A DNA stretch of 64,000 nt from Lysinibacillus_B sp031181585 (GTDB lineage Bacteria; Bacillota; Bacilli; Bacillales_A; Planococcaceae), in the NCBI RefSeq assembly GCF_047301505.1, contig NZ_CP154840.1:2976001-3040000 (forward strand). The letters run 5' to 3'. The position numbers and the translations under genes are program-made. The stretch's first letter is position 1. The number at the start of each line of letters is the position of its first letter. Below, piece after piece: positions 1 through 9,940 of this stretch. The notes under the pieces are model-generated. The model searched no databases. It saw only the letters and a program-made list of their open reading frames with translations, and had not been told where the DNA came from.

Positions 1-12
1 CCGAAAACAATA

Positions 13-44
13 GAAAAACTCCAGCAGCTATTCTGCTGCCGGAG
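13..44 (-). terminator. Rho-independent terminator of the SLH/vWA operon
   Basis: On the minus strand a 10-bp stem (CTCCGGCAGC with GCTGCTGGAG, one G-U pair) is followed by a run of five T. It lies 10 bases past the stop of the vWA gene and closes the three-gene surface-protein operon. Confidence 0.8.
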
Positions 45-53
45 CCGATCATC

Positions 54-2981
54 CTACTGAATGTCTATTTTTTTAGTAGCAAGTAATTTACCGTCTTTAT
101 CATAAGCAAGGAATTCTACTTCCTCGTAAATGCTGAAATTATGAATTTTACGGATATCATGTTCCAGCTCAAATCTATTCATACCGATATATCGCAGATC
201 CAATTCAATTTCTCCTTTTACAGAGTAGAATTTCACCTTCACCTTTTCAACATTGCCGCAGTTTGCTTCCGCTTCAATGAAAAGATACGTACGTCCGATC
301 GTTACATCTGACTGCTGGAATGAATCAAAGTTTGGAGGACATGCTTCCACAAGATTAATACACATCGCTTTCATCAAAGATTCATAGATTGCCGTAATAT
401 TGTTAATATCCGATAAGTGGAAATGCTGCCCCTCTGTCTGGACGGCAATATTCTTCAATATTGTCTGATTTGCATCCTTACCTACTGATACAGTAAATAC
501 TTTTAAATTGTTCTGCTGCGCATATGTGATGATATCTTTAGCTTCATTGCTATTTGCCTTGCCATCTGATACAAGAACAATTGCCCCTGGAATAGAACCT
601 ATATATTGCTGTTCCTTCATATGCTGCTTAGCCGCTTCAATACCGGTAGCTATTTTTGTTCCGCCTTTCCGGTACTTTAGCTCATAAAGCTCTTCTAACT
701 TAGAAACCTTTTCCCCAGTATCTTTTGCTATGAATCGCCCTTGGCTGTTGAACCCTGCAGCAACAGTTGGTTCAATATTCAGTTCCTCCATAAGTTCCCG
801 TGTCTTCTTGTTAATCAAGTTGTTCGGGTCCGCTTTTTTCATTGAACCTGACTCATCAACTACAAACGCTACTTTCTGAATTCGATTGCAGGATTCCAGG
901 GTATTGAGCGGTGGATGGGCAATGATTTCTTTTTTCACTACTTTTCCTTCTAAACCTTTAAGCAGCTCTTTATAGCGGGAATCTGTTTCTGGACTAAACG
1001 TTACCTTTGCCACGGTTTTCCCGTAATGGGCGCCGTCAAAGTATGCGATTGCCCGCCCGCTGTCTTCACTGCTTGTTCCTTGTGTACGGTTAAACGGTAC
1101 AGTTTTCTTTTGACCATTATAGTCAATCGTCACTTGTCCATTATAATTTGTAATGACTTGACCGCCAGGAGCCACTAATGTCACTACAACCTTTGTATAG
1201 CTTGGCATATCCCCAGGACGGCTCGCCGCATCTTCAGCAGCCTTAGTCTGATCCGCAAGCTTTGCCAGAGCGTCAATACCGTTTATAACATTTCGTAAAT
1301 CCTTATAGCTGGAGTTTCGAATATCAGCCTCTGTTATACGTTGGGCGATTGCTTGAGCTGACTTTACACTCTTATAATCAGCCATTGAAAACTCGGAAAT
1401 TTTATCCGGAAGCAGTCTGAACAAGTAAAGCAGAACAGCGTATTCCTGTGGTTCGTTACTGCCGAACTCTTTAATGATACTGCCTGGGATATAGCTGAAT
1501 GGAATGTTATAGGCTGCATTTCCATTTGCATCTACATAATAATCAAGCTGGATAGTGGATGTATTGTCCAATAAATCACTTACAATCCGCTCGAACATTT
1601 GCTCCGAAATTTCACGCTGCGCCAATGTCAGTCTTGCATAGCGATACTGCGGCATAATATTGACCGACTGTACCGTTAATGTTCCTGCATCGGCATTAAT
1701 ATTTGATACTGTTATAGGTCCTTGCTTCATTACATCAGCCGGATAGGCAGGTGCAGAAGGTATTTGACCTCCTCCATCTCCACCAGCGTATGTTTGTCCG
1801 TCATATACCTCATATGAAATACGAAGTTCAGGCTCTACTGTATATTCAACAGGTATTTTAATCTGGCTATTTTTATAGGAAGCAAAATTCTTTCCTACAG
1901 ATGAATCAGCTAATTCCAGAATGATATTATCTTTCATACTTTTGGTCATACGTGGTGCACGATAGAAGAATGTCAGCTCTCCTCCATCTGTTTCTACAAG
2001 AGCAGTAGATGTACCATTCGGTGAAGTAACGGCTGTCGGAGCCTCCAGGATTTCTTTTGGATCATACTTCAACTTTGCCTTTTCGGCTGCCCCTAAGTTG
2101 TGAGCAGACGGATTGAAGTTGATACTTTTAAAATACTCCGAGTATACCTTAAATGTCAGCGACTGATCATACGGAATCGCATTCCCATTACTATCCTTCA
2201 GCTTCACCGTAACCATTGTGACATCATAGCCATTTGCGTTCAGTTTTTTATTCTCTACCTCTACGCTTTGTACAGCCTTGTTTGCATTCGGAGTATTCGG
2301 GGAAACATCGCTCGTATTTTGCCCAGGCTTTTCTAAGTCGACAGATGTTCCTTCAGAAGCGACAAAATGCAGCGGCAATGTAATTTTCCCATTATCTTTG
2401 CCCGTAGCAGCTGAACGAAGTCCCTCTACAGCAAACTTTCCATTCTGCGCGATTCGATATAGAAATACCGCAAGATCTCCGCGATTAATATTTTTGTCCG
2501 GCGCAAAGCCTTCATATGTTTTTTTTCCGGAAGTTCCTTTTGTAATTTCCTGTGTATATAAATATTGAACTGCGTGTACTTTTGATAAATCTAATCCACG
2601 CATCGCCGCATATATAACGGCGAAATCTCCGCGTGTGGCTAAGCGGCTACGCTTCGCTTTATTTGCGGCACCTTCCAGAGGAATATTTATATCTCCATAA
2701 TATAAATACGCCATATCACTCGTCGTAGAATGTTTATAATTGGCATCTAATTTTGCAAATGCCAGTAACATTTCCGACTCAGATACATTACCATTTAAAT
2801 CAAACTTCTTCCCTGTATAAAGCGACATTAACCCATTGTCTACAGCCCAGTTAATGGCTTGATATTTGGCATTAGACGTCGGTACATCCGAAATAGCCGC
2901 TGCTTCGACTTCCGTCATATATGGCAACCATGTGGACAGGAGAAGGATGAAGCTAAAAAATAGTACAATTGTCTTCTTCAT
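54..2981 (-). CDS. Exported SLH-domain and von Willebrand factor A protein
   Basis: 975-residue protein with a signal peptide (about residues 1-27, ending VEAAA) and S-layer-homology modules over roughly residues 30-190, which in this family bind secondary wall polymers and hold the protein on the surface. A long middle region of probable beta domains follows. A vWA domain starts near residue 700; its metal-site motif DESGS is at about 708 and matches the DxSxS MIDAS. Last gene of a three-gene minus-strand operon, 15 bases after its SLH neighbour, with AGAGGGG before the ATG. The likely role is metal-dependent adhesion or a surface scaffold. The SLH and vWA calls come from visible motifs; adhesion is inference and the ligand is unknown. 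Confidence 0.85.
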   Translation of the reverse strand: MKKTIVLFFSFILLLSTWLPYMTEVEAAAISDVPTSNAKYQAINWAVDNGLMSLYTGKKFDLNGNVSESEMLLAFAKLDANYKHSTTSDMAYLYYGDINIPLEGAANKAKRSRLATRGDFAVIYAAMRGLDLSKVHAVQYLYTQEITKGTSGKKTYEGFAPDKNINRGDLAVFLYRIAQNGKFAVEGLRSAATGKDNGKITLPLHFVASEGTSVDLEKPGQNTSDVSPNTPNANKAVQSVEVENKKLNANGYDVTMVTVKLKDSNGNAIPYDQSLTFKVYSEYFKSINFNPSAHNLGAAEKAKLKYDPKEILEAPTAVTSPNGTSTALVETDGGELTFFYRAPRMTKSMKDNIILELADSSVGKNFASYKNSQIKIPVEYTVEPELRISYEVYDGQTYAGGDGGGQIPSAPAYPADVMKQGPITVSNINADAGTLTVQSVNIMPQYRYARLTLAQREISEQMFERIVSDLLDNTSTIQLDYYVDANGNAAYNIPFSYIPGSIIKEFGSNEPQEYAVLLYLFRLLPDKISEFSMADYKSVKSAQAIAQRITEADIRNSSYKDLRNVINGIDALAKLADQTKAAEDAASRPGDMPSYTKVVVTLVAPGGQVITNYNGQVTIDYNGQKKTVPFNRTQGTSSEDSGRAIAYFDGAHYGKTVAKVTFSPETDSRYKELLKGLEGKVVKKEIIAHPPLNTLESCNRIQKVAFVVDESGSMKKADPNNLINKKTRELMEELNIEPTVAAGFNSQGRFIAKDTGEKVSKLEELYELKYRKGGTKIATGIEAAKQHMKEQQYIGSIPGAIVLVSDGKANSNEAKDIITYAQQNNLKVFTVSVGKDANQTILKNIAVQTEGQHFHLSDINNITAIYESLMKAMCINLVEACPPNFDSFQQSDVTIGRTYLFIEAEANCGNVEKVKVKFYSVKGEIELDLRYIGMNRFELEHDIRKIHNFSIYEEVEFLAYDKDGKLLATKKIDIQ

Positions 2982-2996
2982 GGCTAGTCCCCTCTC

Positions 2997-4430
2997 TTAG
3001 TAATCAAAGAATAAAATATCATCTCGATAATTTTGTTTTAAATCGTTCTCTAAATATAGTAGGAAACGCTCTAAAATAGCAGCCGCCTGAGCGCGTGTCA
3101 ATGTACCGGCTGGATTAAAGTTTCCTTGTGACCCACTCATTAGGCCTAGCTGCGTCACTACATAGACGCCATCCCTTGCATAATTTAAGATTTTTGCATC
3201 ATCTTTATATGGTGTTTTAAAACCAGGATCAGGTGCTTTTCCTTCAAGGCCCAACGCCCGTACCAAAATAGCAGCTGCCTGCTGGCGCGTCAAGTTACCT
3301 TCCGGGTTGAAGGTCTGTGAATTTACCCCTGTTATGACGCCCTTATTATATGTCGCTACTAAATAGGGATAGTTTGGTCTTGTCCGTTTTACATCTTTAA
3401 AAATAGAAGGTGTTGACGCACTTTTCTTTTTCGAGCTTCCTACCTCTACCCGCAGATCAATTGCCTTCCCGATGGCAACTGCAAAATCATAGCGTCCCAT
3501 TGGTGTATTCGGGGAGAAGAAATTAGACTGATCATCAAAAATACCAAGCGAATAGAGCTTGTCTATATGTGATTTTGCCCAATGGCTCGATAAATCACGG
3601 AATTTCGGCACAATCAAGCGCTCTACTTTTGGCATATATTCTGCTGTAAAGTCAATCGTCCCTGTTCCTTCTTTCGGTAAATCATATTTATACTCCGAGA
3701 TAGTGTCTGCCTCACTGTTAACTGAGTAACCCCCATCAAAACTTCCTAACGAACCTAGGTTTTCCTCATAGTTTAATGTACGGGATTTCGAGTGAGAGGA
3801 ACGGCTTGTAACAGTACCGACCGTACCGTCCGGATACTCAAATTCATAGTCCATAATCTGCGTTTCTGTTGAACCCCAGAAATTTTCATAGCCTACATTT
3901 TTCCCAGAACCATTTACGACAACTGTCTGTGTTTGCCCATTTTTGTATTTAATAAGATATGTTTTTCGCATTACTGTATTGCCGGACGTATAGTCAGATG
4001 CAGGGCGCTTATCAGTGATATAGCTTCTCGACATTTGATAATCCACTAACTCAATTGCTGCATCCTGATAACTAATTTTCTCGCTGTACTTCGTTACTTC
4101 TCCAGTCGCTGTCATTTGACCAATCGTATCGTGGTTGTCTACCGCGTAAACATAGGTAAATGATCTTGTCAGTGAAGCACCGTCATTACTTTTCATTTTA
4201 ATGTTATATGTCTCAGTAATTTTGTCGCTTTTTTCTGTAACCTTTACTTTTACATCTTTATTTGTGGCTGTAAAATGCATCGGCTTCCCTAAAATGAACA
4301 TGTATTCCTCATATGTATATTCATTATTAATACCGCCCGTCAAATCCACAATTTCAGCTGATGACTGCTCCGGACGCATCAACACTAAAAGAACGGTCAT
4401 GACCAGTGCTATATATCCCAGCTTTTTCAT
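2997..4430 (-). CDS. Exported SLH-domain protein
   Basis: 477 residues from the ATG at 4430. An upstream in-frame ATG exists, but AAGAGAGGGG ten bases before 4430 and a clean signal peptide (MKKLGYIALV...SSAEI) favour this start. The middle is beta-rich without a family I recognise. The C-terminal third holds three SLH modules with FRDLSSHWA, FNPEGNLTRQQAAAIL and FNPAGTLTRAQAAAIL type signatures. SLH modules anchor exported proteins to pyruvylated wall polymers in bacteria with S-layers. It sits between a secreted protein without SLH and the SLH/vWA protein, so the three probably act together at the surface. Function otherwise unknown. Confidence 0.85.
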   Translation of the reverse strand: MKKLGYIALVMTVLLVLMRPEQSSAEIVDLTGGINNEYTYEEYMFILGKPMHFTATNKDVKVKVTEKSDKITETYNIKMKSNDGASLTRSFTYVYAVDNHDTIGQMTATGEVTKYSEKISYQDAAIELVDYQMSRSYITDKRPASDYTSGNTVMRKTYLIKYKNGQTQTVVVNGSGKNVGYENFWGSTETQIMDYEFEYPDGTVGTVTSRSSHSKSRTLNYEENLGSLGSFDGGYSVNSEADTISEYKYDLPKEGTGTIDFTAEYMPKVERLIVPKFRDLSSHWAKSHIDKLYSLGIFDDQSNFFSPNTPMGRYDFAVAIGKAIDLRVEVGSSKKKSASTPSIFKDVKRTRPNYPYLVATYNKGVITGVNSQTFNPEGNLTRQQAAAILVRALGLEGKAPDPGFKTPYKDDAKILNYARDGVYVVTQLGLMSGSQGNFNPAGTLTRAQAAAILERFLLYLENDLKQNYRDDILFFDY

Positions 4431-4495
4431 CCTTTCGATACCCCTCTCTTCGTAAAAATTAGAGGTATGCAGCGTGGCTGCACACCTGCCTGGCA

Positions 4496-6184
4496 TTACT
4501 CATTCACTAAAATAATTTGCGCATCGAACGTATCGTCAGTGAATATAACAATACGGTCATTTGGTTTTAATTGGTCAATTGTAATTCGTTTTCGATCTTT
4601 AATAATCAATACTTGTGATAGTTCAAGGCGGTTAATTCGACCTGTATCAAGCCAAGCACCTTCATACCACTGGCTGACATCCTTTACTTCCAATTCTGCT
4701 GTCGCATCGACACCAATTGAGCCTTGATCAATCATTTTAACAGAAGCAATTCGTCCAGCCATTGTCGTAGTCGGCTGCAGCTTATCCTTACCGACTAAAT
4801 GTATTGCCTGGATATGACCATCCTTCACATAGAAGTAGCCGTATTTTCCTTCATGAACTTGTAAGCTTGATGCAAGAGCCACACCAGTTGAACCAATGCT
4901 TTGTGTTACGACAGTTGAATTACTAAACGATAATGTCTTTGCCTGTTCTTCTTCATATAGCCAAGCATGAGAGCCGCTGTCCAGCTTTGTATAATCACCG
5001 ATTTCCAGCAGATAGTTTGATTGTTCTACTAAAGACAATTTCCCGAAGTACAATTCATGCGCTGCTAGGTTTGGTGAAAGGAAACTATCGTTCGTAATAT
5101 TGACAACATGTGTCGTATTGCTTTTTGTTACACCATCTGTCAATACGAATGCTGTACCCCAGGCACTTAATGTGCTCGGTTCTACTAAGCGTCCATTACG
5201 CACTAAAATAGATCCTTTATGATAGTACATTAACCCAAAATCCTTTAAGCGGAAAAGTTGATTAGACGTATCCACCATTGTGATTTGATCATAGAATGTA
5301 CGCTCATTGTTTTCCAATACGACAACCTTTTCTACAACTTCTCGACCGAATTGCTTTGTTGTAACATAATAAACATCGCTGTTTCGGTAGTATTGCAATT
5401 GATTTTTATTTATTTTTTTATTTCCTGCATACATTGTCGTATTGCCGGCAAATGAGAATGTGGATAAATCATTGTGCGGGCGTGTGCCGAATTCCCAATC
5501 TTCAAATGCCTGAGAGTTCGATACAATGAAGCGATTATTCCGGACATTCACTGTGTGCAGCTGTCCTTTATACAAATTATGAACAAGGGTACCAGTTTGA
5601 ATGATTTCTATCTCTGTCACTACTGACGATGTTGCTGATGAAAGCTTCAGCTTCACTCGGTCACCCTCGTACATCGTACTTATATCTACATGAGCTTTGC
5701 CTTTTATATAAGCTGTATCACTATTTATGTAATATTGCTTTTCCAAACCACTATCCAGTTTCACTTGCACAAACATACCATTTGGATCAATTTTTGTTAC
5801 AACCCCTGCCAGCTCTTTGCTATTCTTTACAATTGTGCCTTCCTCAACTGCAGATTTGCCATCTAAGCGTGTAACATTACGTAGGCTGACCTTGGCTTCT
5901 ACTGTCATTCCTTTTTTAAACCCATTAATATTCGTTTTTGTTCCATTGATATAATAATACGTATCATCAGTTAGGTTTAACGTAGTTGTACGACCCGCTG
6001 AATTTCTGATCGTTAATCTCGGATTCGTACGTTGAACCGTTCCATCCTTTAAGGTTGTCTCAGTATATGTAACATTTTCAAACGTCCCTTTATACACTGC
6101 CGCCGCCTCGGATGATGCCCCAAACGGGATGAGAGATAATAATAGAACGAGTGAAAGTATGGAGAGACCTATTCTTTTCTTCAT
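4496..6184 (-). CDS. Secreted protein of unknown function, first gene of the surface operon
   Basis: 562 residues with a Sec signal peptide (MKKRIGLSILSLVLLL...SSEAAA, about 28 residues) and no later membrane segment. The mature part is rich in beta-prone, Thr/Val/Asn repeats of the kind LKxGxTVxxKV, suggesting repeated small beta domains, but I recognise no named family and see no SLH module. The ATG at 6184 follows AGGAGGA. It is the promoter-proximal gene of the operon, with the SLH gene starting 65 bases after its stop. Co-expression with two wall-anchored proteins suggests a partner or chaperone role; this is inference. Confidence 0.8.
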   Translation of the reverse strand: MKKRIGLSILSLVLLLSLIPFGASSEAAAVYKGTFENVTYTETTLKDGTVQRTNPRLTIRNSAGRTTTLNLTDDTYYYINGTKTNINGFKKGMTVEAKVSLRNVTRLDGKSAVEEGTIVKNSKELAGVVTKIDPNGMFVQVKLDSGLEKQYYINSDTAYIKGKAHVDISTMYEGDRVKLKLSSATSSVVTEIEIIQTGTLVHNLYKGQLHTVNVRNNRFIVSNSQAFEDWEFGTRPHNDLSTFSFAGNTTMYAGNKKINKNQLQYYRNSDVYYVTTKQFGREVVEKVVVLENNERTFYDQITMVDTSNQLFRLKDFGLMYYHKGSILVRNGRLVEPSTLSAWGTAFVLTDGVTKSNTTHVVNITNDSFLSPNLAAHELYFGKLSLVEQSNYLLEIGDYTKLDSGSHAWLYEEEQAKTLSFSNSTVVTQSIGSTGVALASSLQVHEGKYGYFYVKDGHIQAIHLVGKDKLQPTTTMAGRIASVKMIDQGSIGVDATAELEVKDVSQWYEGAWLDTGRINRLELSQVLIIKDRKRITIDQLKPNDRIVIFTDDTFDAQIILVNE

Positions 6185-6330
6185 CTACCTGTTCCTCCTT
6201 TTATAAATTCTATTGTTTCATAAAGAATAAATTCTACCTCTTCATTTTTTGTCTCAAAATTGGTTTTTACTTCATTTTTCCTTTGAAATACAAATAAACG
6301 GAATGGCCAGCAGTTCATTCCGATGCTCAG

Positions 6331-6513
6331 TTAGATAGAAATATCAATTTTCTGACCTAGATTCGGGTGTGGTGCATCCACTGATTCCATCATTTCCGTC
6401 ATTTGCTGTACTTGCACCTGTTGTGTTTCCATCACTTTTCCGGCCACTGCCAATGACACATTTTGCATCAGCTGTGTCTGGCTCATTGTAATTGACAATG
6501 CTGCAATATCCAT
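6331..6513 (-). CDS. YjfB family small protein (putative motility protein)
   Basis: 60 residues from the ATG at 6513, chosen because AGGAGGTG sits seven bases upstream; longer in-frame starts lack a site. The sequence begins MDIAALSITMSQTQLMQNVS and has a Gln/Met-rich amphipathic middle and a short C-terminus with PHPNLGQKIDI. This matches the small Bacillus YjfB-like family annotated as putative motility protein, whose biochemical role is unknown. Single-gene unit between the surface operon and engB. Confidence 0.75.
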   Translation of the reverse strand: MDIAALSITMSQTQLMQNVSLAVAGKVMETQQVQVQQMTEMMESVDAPHPNLGQKIDISI

Positions 6514-6789
6514 AGTAGCACCTCCTGTTATATTTATCGGCAGTATGATGTATTCATCAAGCATATATTTACATTTCTTCATGAAAAGATGCCTTCCTTG
6601 GATATAAGGGAAATGATTCTCTTTTACCAGCCTAGAGAATAGTCCATAGCATATTTTTTTGACAAAACGGCTTTAAGCTGTTAAACCCTGTCTCTATGCT
6701 TTTATCATAAAAATGTTCAGATGTAAGTACTTCAAAAGAATACTACCTTTTCTTCTTTTCACAGTGGAAAATTATATTTGTTCTATCAT
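6514..6789. other. Intergenic, no gene seen
   Basis: AT-rich spacer between the YjfB-like gene and the engB terminator. It must hold the YjfB promoter on the minus strand; I see no clear promoter, RNA gene or repeat. Confidence 0.4.
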
Positions 6790-6822
6790 AAAAAAACGCC
6801 GCTACACTCTAAGGTAGCGACG
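6790..6822 (-). terminator. Terminator of the clpX-lon-engB block
   Basis: Minus-strand stem CGTCGCTAC / GTAGCGGCG followed by seven T, 42 bases past the engB stop. It ends transcription here, so no hem gene is co-transcribed downstream of engB. Confidence 0.85.
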
Positions 6823-6863
6823 CTCTAGCGATAACTTTAATAGTAAATCCTGTTTGCTCCGTA

Positions 6864-7445
6864 TTACATACGGCTTTCGATTTCCGCCCATGCCTGTTCA
6901 AATCCAATTCCTTTTTCGGAAGAGAAGACAATTAGCGGATCTTCCTTATCCATTTGCAAAGTTTCTCTTACAACTTTCTTATGCTTATCCCATTTTCCTT
7001 TCGGAATTTTATCGCACTTTGTAGCAATGACGATACATGGAATATTGTAATGCTTCAAGAAATCGTACATCATACAGTCATCATTCGTTGGTGAATGACG
7101 TAAATCCACAATCAGTACAACCGCCTTTAATAAATCACGGCCTGTAAAATACTTTTCAATCATCTTGCCCCAAGCTGCACGCTCGGATTTCGATACTTTT
7201 GCATAACCATAACCAGGTACATCGACGAAAAACAGCTGTTCCTCAATCTTATAAAAATTCAATGTTTGCGTCTTTCCCGGTTTTGAAGATATACGCGCTA
7301 ATGCCTTACGCCCTATCATACGGTTAATGAATGAAGATTTCCCGACGTTAGAGCGCCCTGCAAGCGCAAATTCAGGAAGTCCATCTTCAGGATACTGCTC
7401 TGGTCTAACGGCACTAATGACCATTTCGACGTTATGGACTTTCAT
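6864..7445 (-). CDS. engB: Ribosome biogenesis GTPase EngB (YsxC)
   Basis: 193-residue TrmE-Era-EngA-EngB class GTPase needed for 50S subunit maturation in the family. Visible G motifs: GRSNVGKSSF (G1, about residues 30-39), DVPGYG (G3), TKCD (G4) and SSEKG (G5). The length is normal. It starts four bases after the lon stop with GGAGGG inside the end of lon, so translation is probably coupled. The lon-engB order is as in Bacillus. Confidence 0.95.
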   Translation of the reverse strand: MKVHNVEMVISAVRPEQYPEDGLPEFALAGRSNVGKSSFINRMIGRKALARISSKPGKTQTLNFYKIEEQLFFVDVPGYGYAKVSKSERAAWGKMIEKYFTGRDLLKAVVLIVDLRHSPTNDDCMMYDFLKHYNIPCIVIATKCDKIPKGKWDKHKKVVRETLQMDKEDPLIVFSSEKGIGFEQAWAEIESRM

Positions 7446-7448
7446 TTT

Positions 7449-9767
7449 TTAAAACCCTCCATCTAATGCCAGCTGAAGCACTTCCTCCGCTTGTGACACT
7501 AATTTAAACGACAGCTGTTCGCGAATTGCCTCAGGAATATCATCAATATCGCGTTCATTGTCCTTTGGTATAATAATCGTCGTTAAGCCCGCACGATGCG
7601 CACTCAATGATTTTTCCTTTAAGCCTCCAATTGGCAGCACGCGGCCACGGAGCGTTACCTCGCCCGTCATACCGATTTCGCGCTTGATCGGCTTTTTCGT
7701 AATGGCAGATACGACCGCCGTTACCATTGTAATCCCGGCAGACGGACCATCTTTTGGCACTGCGCCTTCTGGAACGTGAATATGCAAATCGTGTTCATCA
7801 AAGAACTCAGGCTTAATGCCTAATTCATTTGTAAGGGAACGTACATAGGACAAGGCAGTTTGAGCTGATTCCTTCATGACATCTCCTAATTTCCCTGTTA
7901 ACTGCAGCTTCCCTTTACCAGGTGTTAACGAAACCTCGATTTGCAGGGTGTCGCCCCCTACTGTTGTGTAGGCTAGTCCTGTAGCAATACCGATCTGATC
8001 TTCTGTTTCTGCTTGTCCATAACGGAAGCGGTGTTTACCTAACATCTCAACAAGCATTTTAGATGAGACCGTAACACGTTTTTTATCCCCAGAGACAATG
8101 ATCTTTGCTGCTTTACGGCAAACCGTCGCAACTTGACGCTCCAATCCACGTACACCTGCTTCCCTTGTGTAGTAGCGGATTAAATCGATAATTGCCTCAT
8201 CCTTCATTACAAGCTGGGATTTTTTCAAGCCATGTTCTTTCATCTGCTTTGGAACTAGATGATTTTTCGCAATTTCCGTTTTCTCCATCTCCGTATAGCC
8301 TGCAATCGTTATGATTTCCATACGGTCACGAAGAGGGCCTGGGATCGTACTTAGATCATTGGCCGTTGCAATGAACAGCACATCTGATAAATCATACGGC
8401 TCTTCAATATAATGATCACTAAACGTATTGTTTTGCTCAGGGTCAAGCACTTCCAGCATCGCTGCAGAAGGATCTCCTCTAAAATCATTCGACATTTTAT
8501 CAATTTCATCAAGTAAAAATACAGGATTTGTGGTACCTGCCTTCTTCATCCCCTGGATAATACGTCCCGGCATTGCTCCTACATACGTACGGCGGTGTCC
8601 GCGGATTTCTGATTCATCTCGCACGCCGCCAAGGGAGATACGTACAAACTTACGATCTAAGCTTTCTGCAATGGAACGCGCCAAGCTTGTTTTACCAACT
8701 CCTGGAGGTCCCGCTAAACAGATAATCGGCCCGCGTAAAGAGTTCATTAGCTGTCGAACAGATAAATACTCTAAAATACGTTCCTTTACTTTTTCCAAAC
8801 CGTCATGATCACGGTTTAAAACTTCCTCTGCATAAGCAACATCGAGCCGATCCTCCGTTTTCTCACTCCAAGGAAGCGCAGCTAACCATTCCACATAGTT
8901 ACGTATTACACCGCTTTCGGCACTCGCCGCCGGTATTTTCTCATACCGGTCCAGCTCTTTTAGCGCTACTTTCCGTGTCGCTTCTGGCATGCCTGCCTCT
9001 TCAATACGTTTACGGAGTTCAGCCACCTCACCGGATTTTCCATCCCGGTCGCCAAGCTCCTGCTGGATTGCCTTCATTTGCTCACGAAGGAAGTACTCTT
9101 TTTGTGTACGCTCCATCGCTTGTTTTACTTTTGTATTAATTTTCTTTTCAAGGGCCATGACTTCCTGCTCATCATGCAGACGGATAATTAAGTAATCCAA
9201 ACGTTTTTTGATGTTGAAAATGCTCAAGATTTCCTGCTTTTCCGCCACTTTCAAAGGTAAATGCGAAGAAATCACATCTGAAAACCGTCCTGGCTCTTCA
9301 ATATCTACAACGGATTCAATTGTTTCAGTCGTAATCTTGTTGGAGATTTTGGCATACTTCTCAAAATAGCTTAACAGTGTACGCATTAAAGCTTCTGTTT
9401 CTGCATCTTTCGTCGGGTCATCCTGATGGATTTCAATATCGACAGAAGTATACTTATCCCCTTCTTTATAATCCAGCATCTTGGCACGTGCGATACCTTC
9501 AACTAAAATACGCAATGTACCATTAGGCAGCTTAAGCATCTGCTTTACATTTGCTACGGCTCCTACCTCATATAAGTCGTTTCGATCCGGCGATTCTACA
9601 CGCATATCCTGCTGAGTCGCTAGAAAAATTTTGCTATCTCCCAACATTGCCTGCTCAAGGGCAGCAACTGAACGCTCACGACCGACATCAATATGTAGCA
9701 CCATTGATGGAAAGACAAGTAACCCTCTTAACGGCAATAATGGAATATTTTTTTCAATGTTTTTCAC
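7449..9767 (-). CDS. lon: ATP-dependent protease Lon (LonA type)
   Basis: Cytoplasmic AAA+ serine protease that degrades misfolded and regulatory proteins. Domains in order: N-terminal substrate domain starting IPLLPLRGLLVFPSM, AAA+ module with Walker A GPPGVGKT and sensor regions, and a protease domain with the catalytic serine motif PKDGPSAG and the downstream Lys region. I start it at the GTG at 9767 (772 residues, close to the usual 770-780) because GGAGGTGA lies eight bases upstream. In-frame ATGs further up (9785, 9920) lack sites, and the longest form would run through the clpX terminator. Follows clpX; no separate lonB gene is present between them. Confidence 0.93.
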   Translation of the reverse strand: MKNIEKNIPLLPLRGLLVFPSMVLHIDVGRERSVAALEQAMLGDSKIFLATQQDMRVESPDRNDLYEVGAVANVKQMLKLPNGTLRILVEGIARAKMLDYKEGDKYTSVDIEIHQDDPTKDAETEALMRTLLSYFEKYAKISNKITTETIESVVDIEEPGRFSDVISSHLPLKVAEKQEILSIFNIKKRLDYLIIRLHDEQEVMALEKKINTKVKQAMERTQKEYFLREQMKAIQQELGDRDGKSGEVAELRKRIEEAGMPEATRKVALKELDRYEKIPAASAESGVIRNYVEWLAALPWSEKTEDRLDVAYAEEVLNRDHDGLEKVKERILEYLSVRQLMNSLRGPIICLAGPPGVGKTSLARSIAESLDRKFVRISLGGVRDESEIRGHRRTYVGAMPGRIIQGMKKAGTTNPVFLLDEIDKMSNDFRGDPSAAMLEVLDPEQNNTFSDHYIEEPYDLSDVLFIATANDLSTIPGPLRDRMEIITIAGYTEMEKTEIAKNHLVPKQMKEHGLKKSQLVMKDEAIIDLIRYYTREAGVRGLERQVATVCRKAAKIIVSGDKKRVTVSSKMLVEMLGKHRFRYGQAETEDQIGIATGLAYTTVGGDTLQIEVSLTPGKGKLQLTGKLGDVMKESAQTALSYVRSLTNELGIKPEFFDEHDLHIHVPEGAVPKDGPSAGITMVTAVVSAITKKPIKREIGMTGEVTLRGRVLPIGGLKEKSLSAHRAGLTTIIIPKDNERDIDDIPEAIREQLSFKLVSQAEEVLQLALDGGF

Positions 9768-9865
9768 GCGGGTATTCACCTCCATCCAAAATCTATACGT
9801 AACAACCCGCAATTGTAGTATGTGTGTAAAAATGATTTTCATAAACCTATGTATTAAGTGTGAAT

Positions 9866-9910
9866 AAAAAGCTGACCGTCGACTGTGCGATAGCACATCC
9901 GAAGCCAGCT
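9866..9910 (-). terminator. Probable terminator between clpX and lon
   Basis: Minus strand: an outer stem AGCTGGCT / GGTCAGCT (with G-U pairs) encloses a second perfect hairpin TGTGC-TATC-GCACA and is followed by TTTTT. It lies about 30 bases past the clpX stop, so lon probably has its own promoter in the next ~100 bases. Confidence 0.6.
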
Positions 9911-9940
9911 CATTCACCACGCCAAGCGTAACATCAGAAA

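Noticed and set aside
9768..9920. N-terminal extension of Lon by 51 residues
   Set aside because: It would be translated from inside the clpX terminator and has no ribosome site; GGAGGTGA before GTG 9767 gives the normal Lon length.
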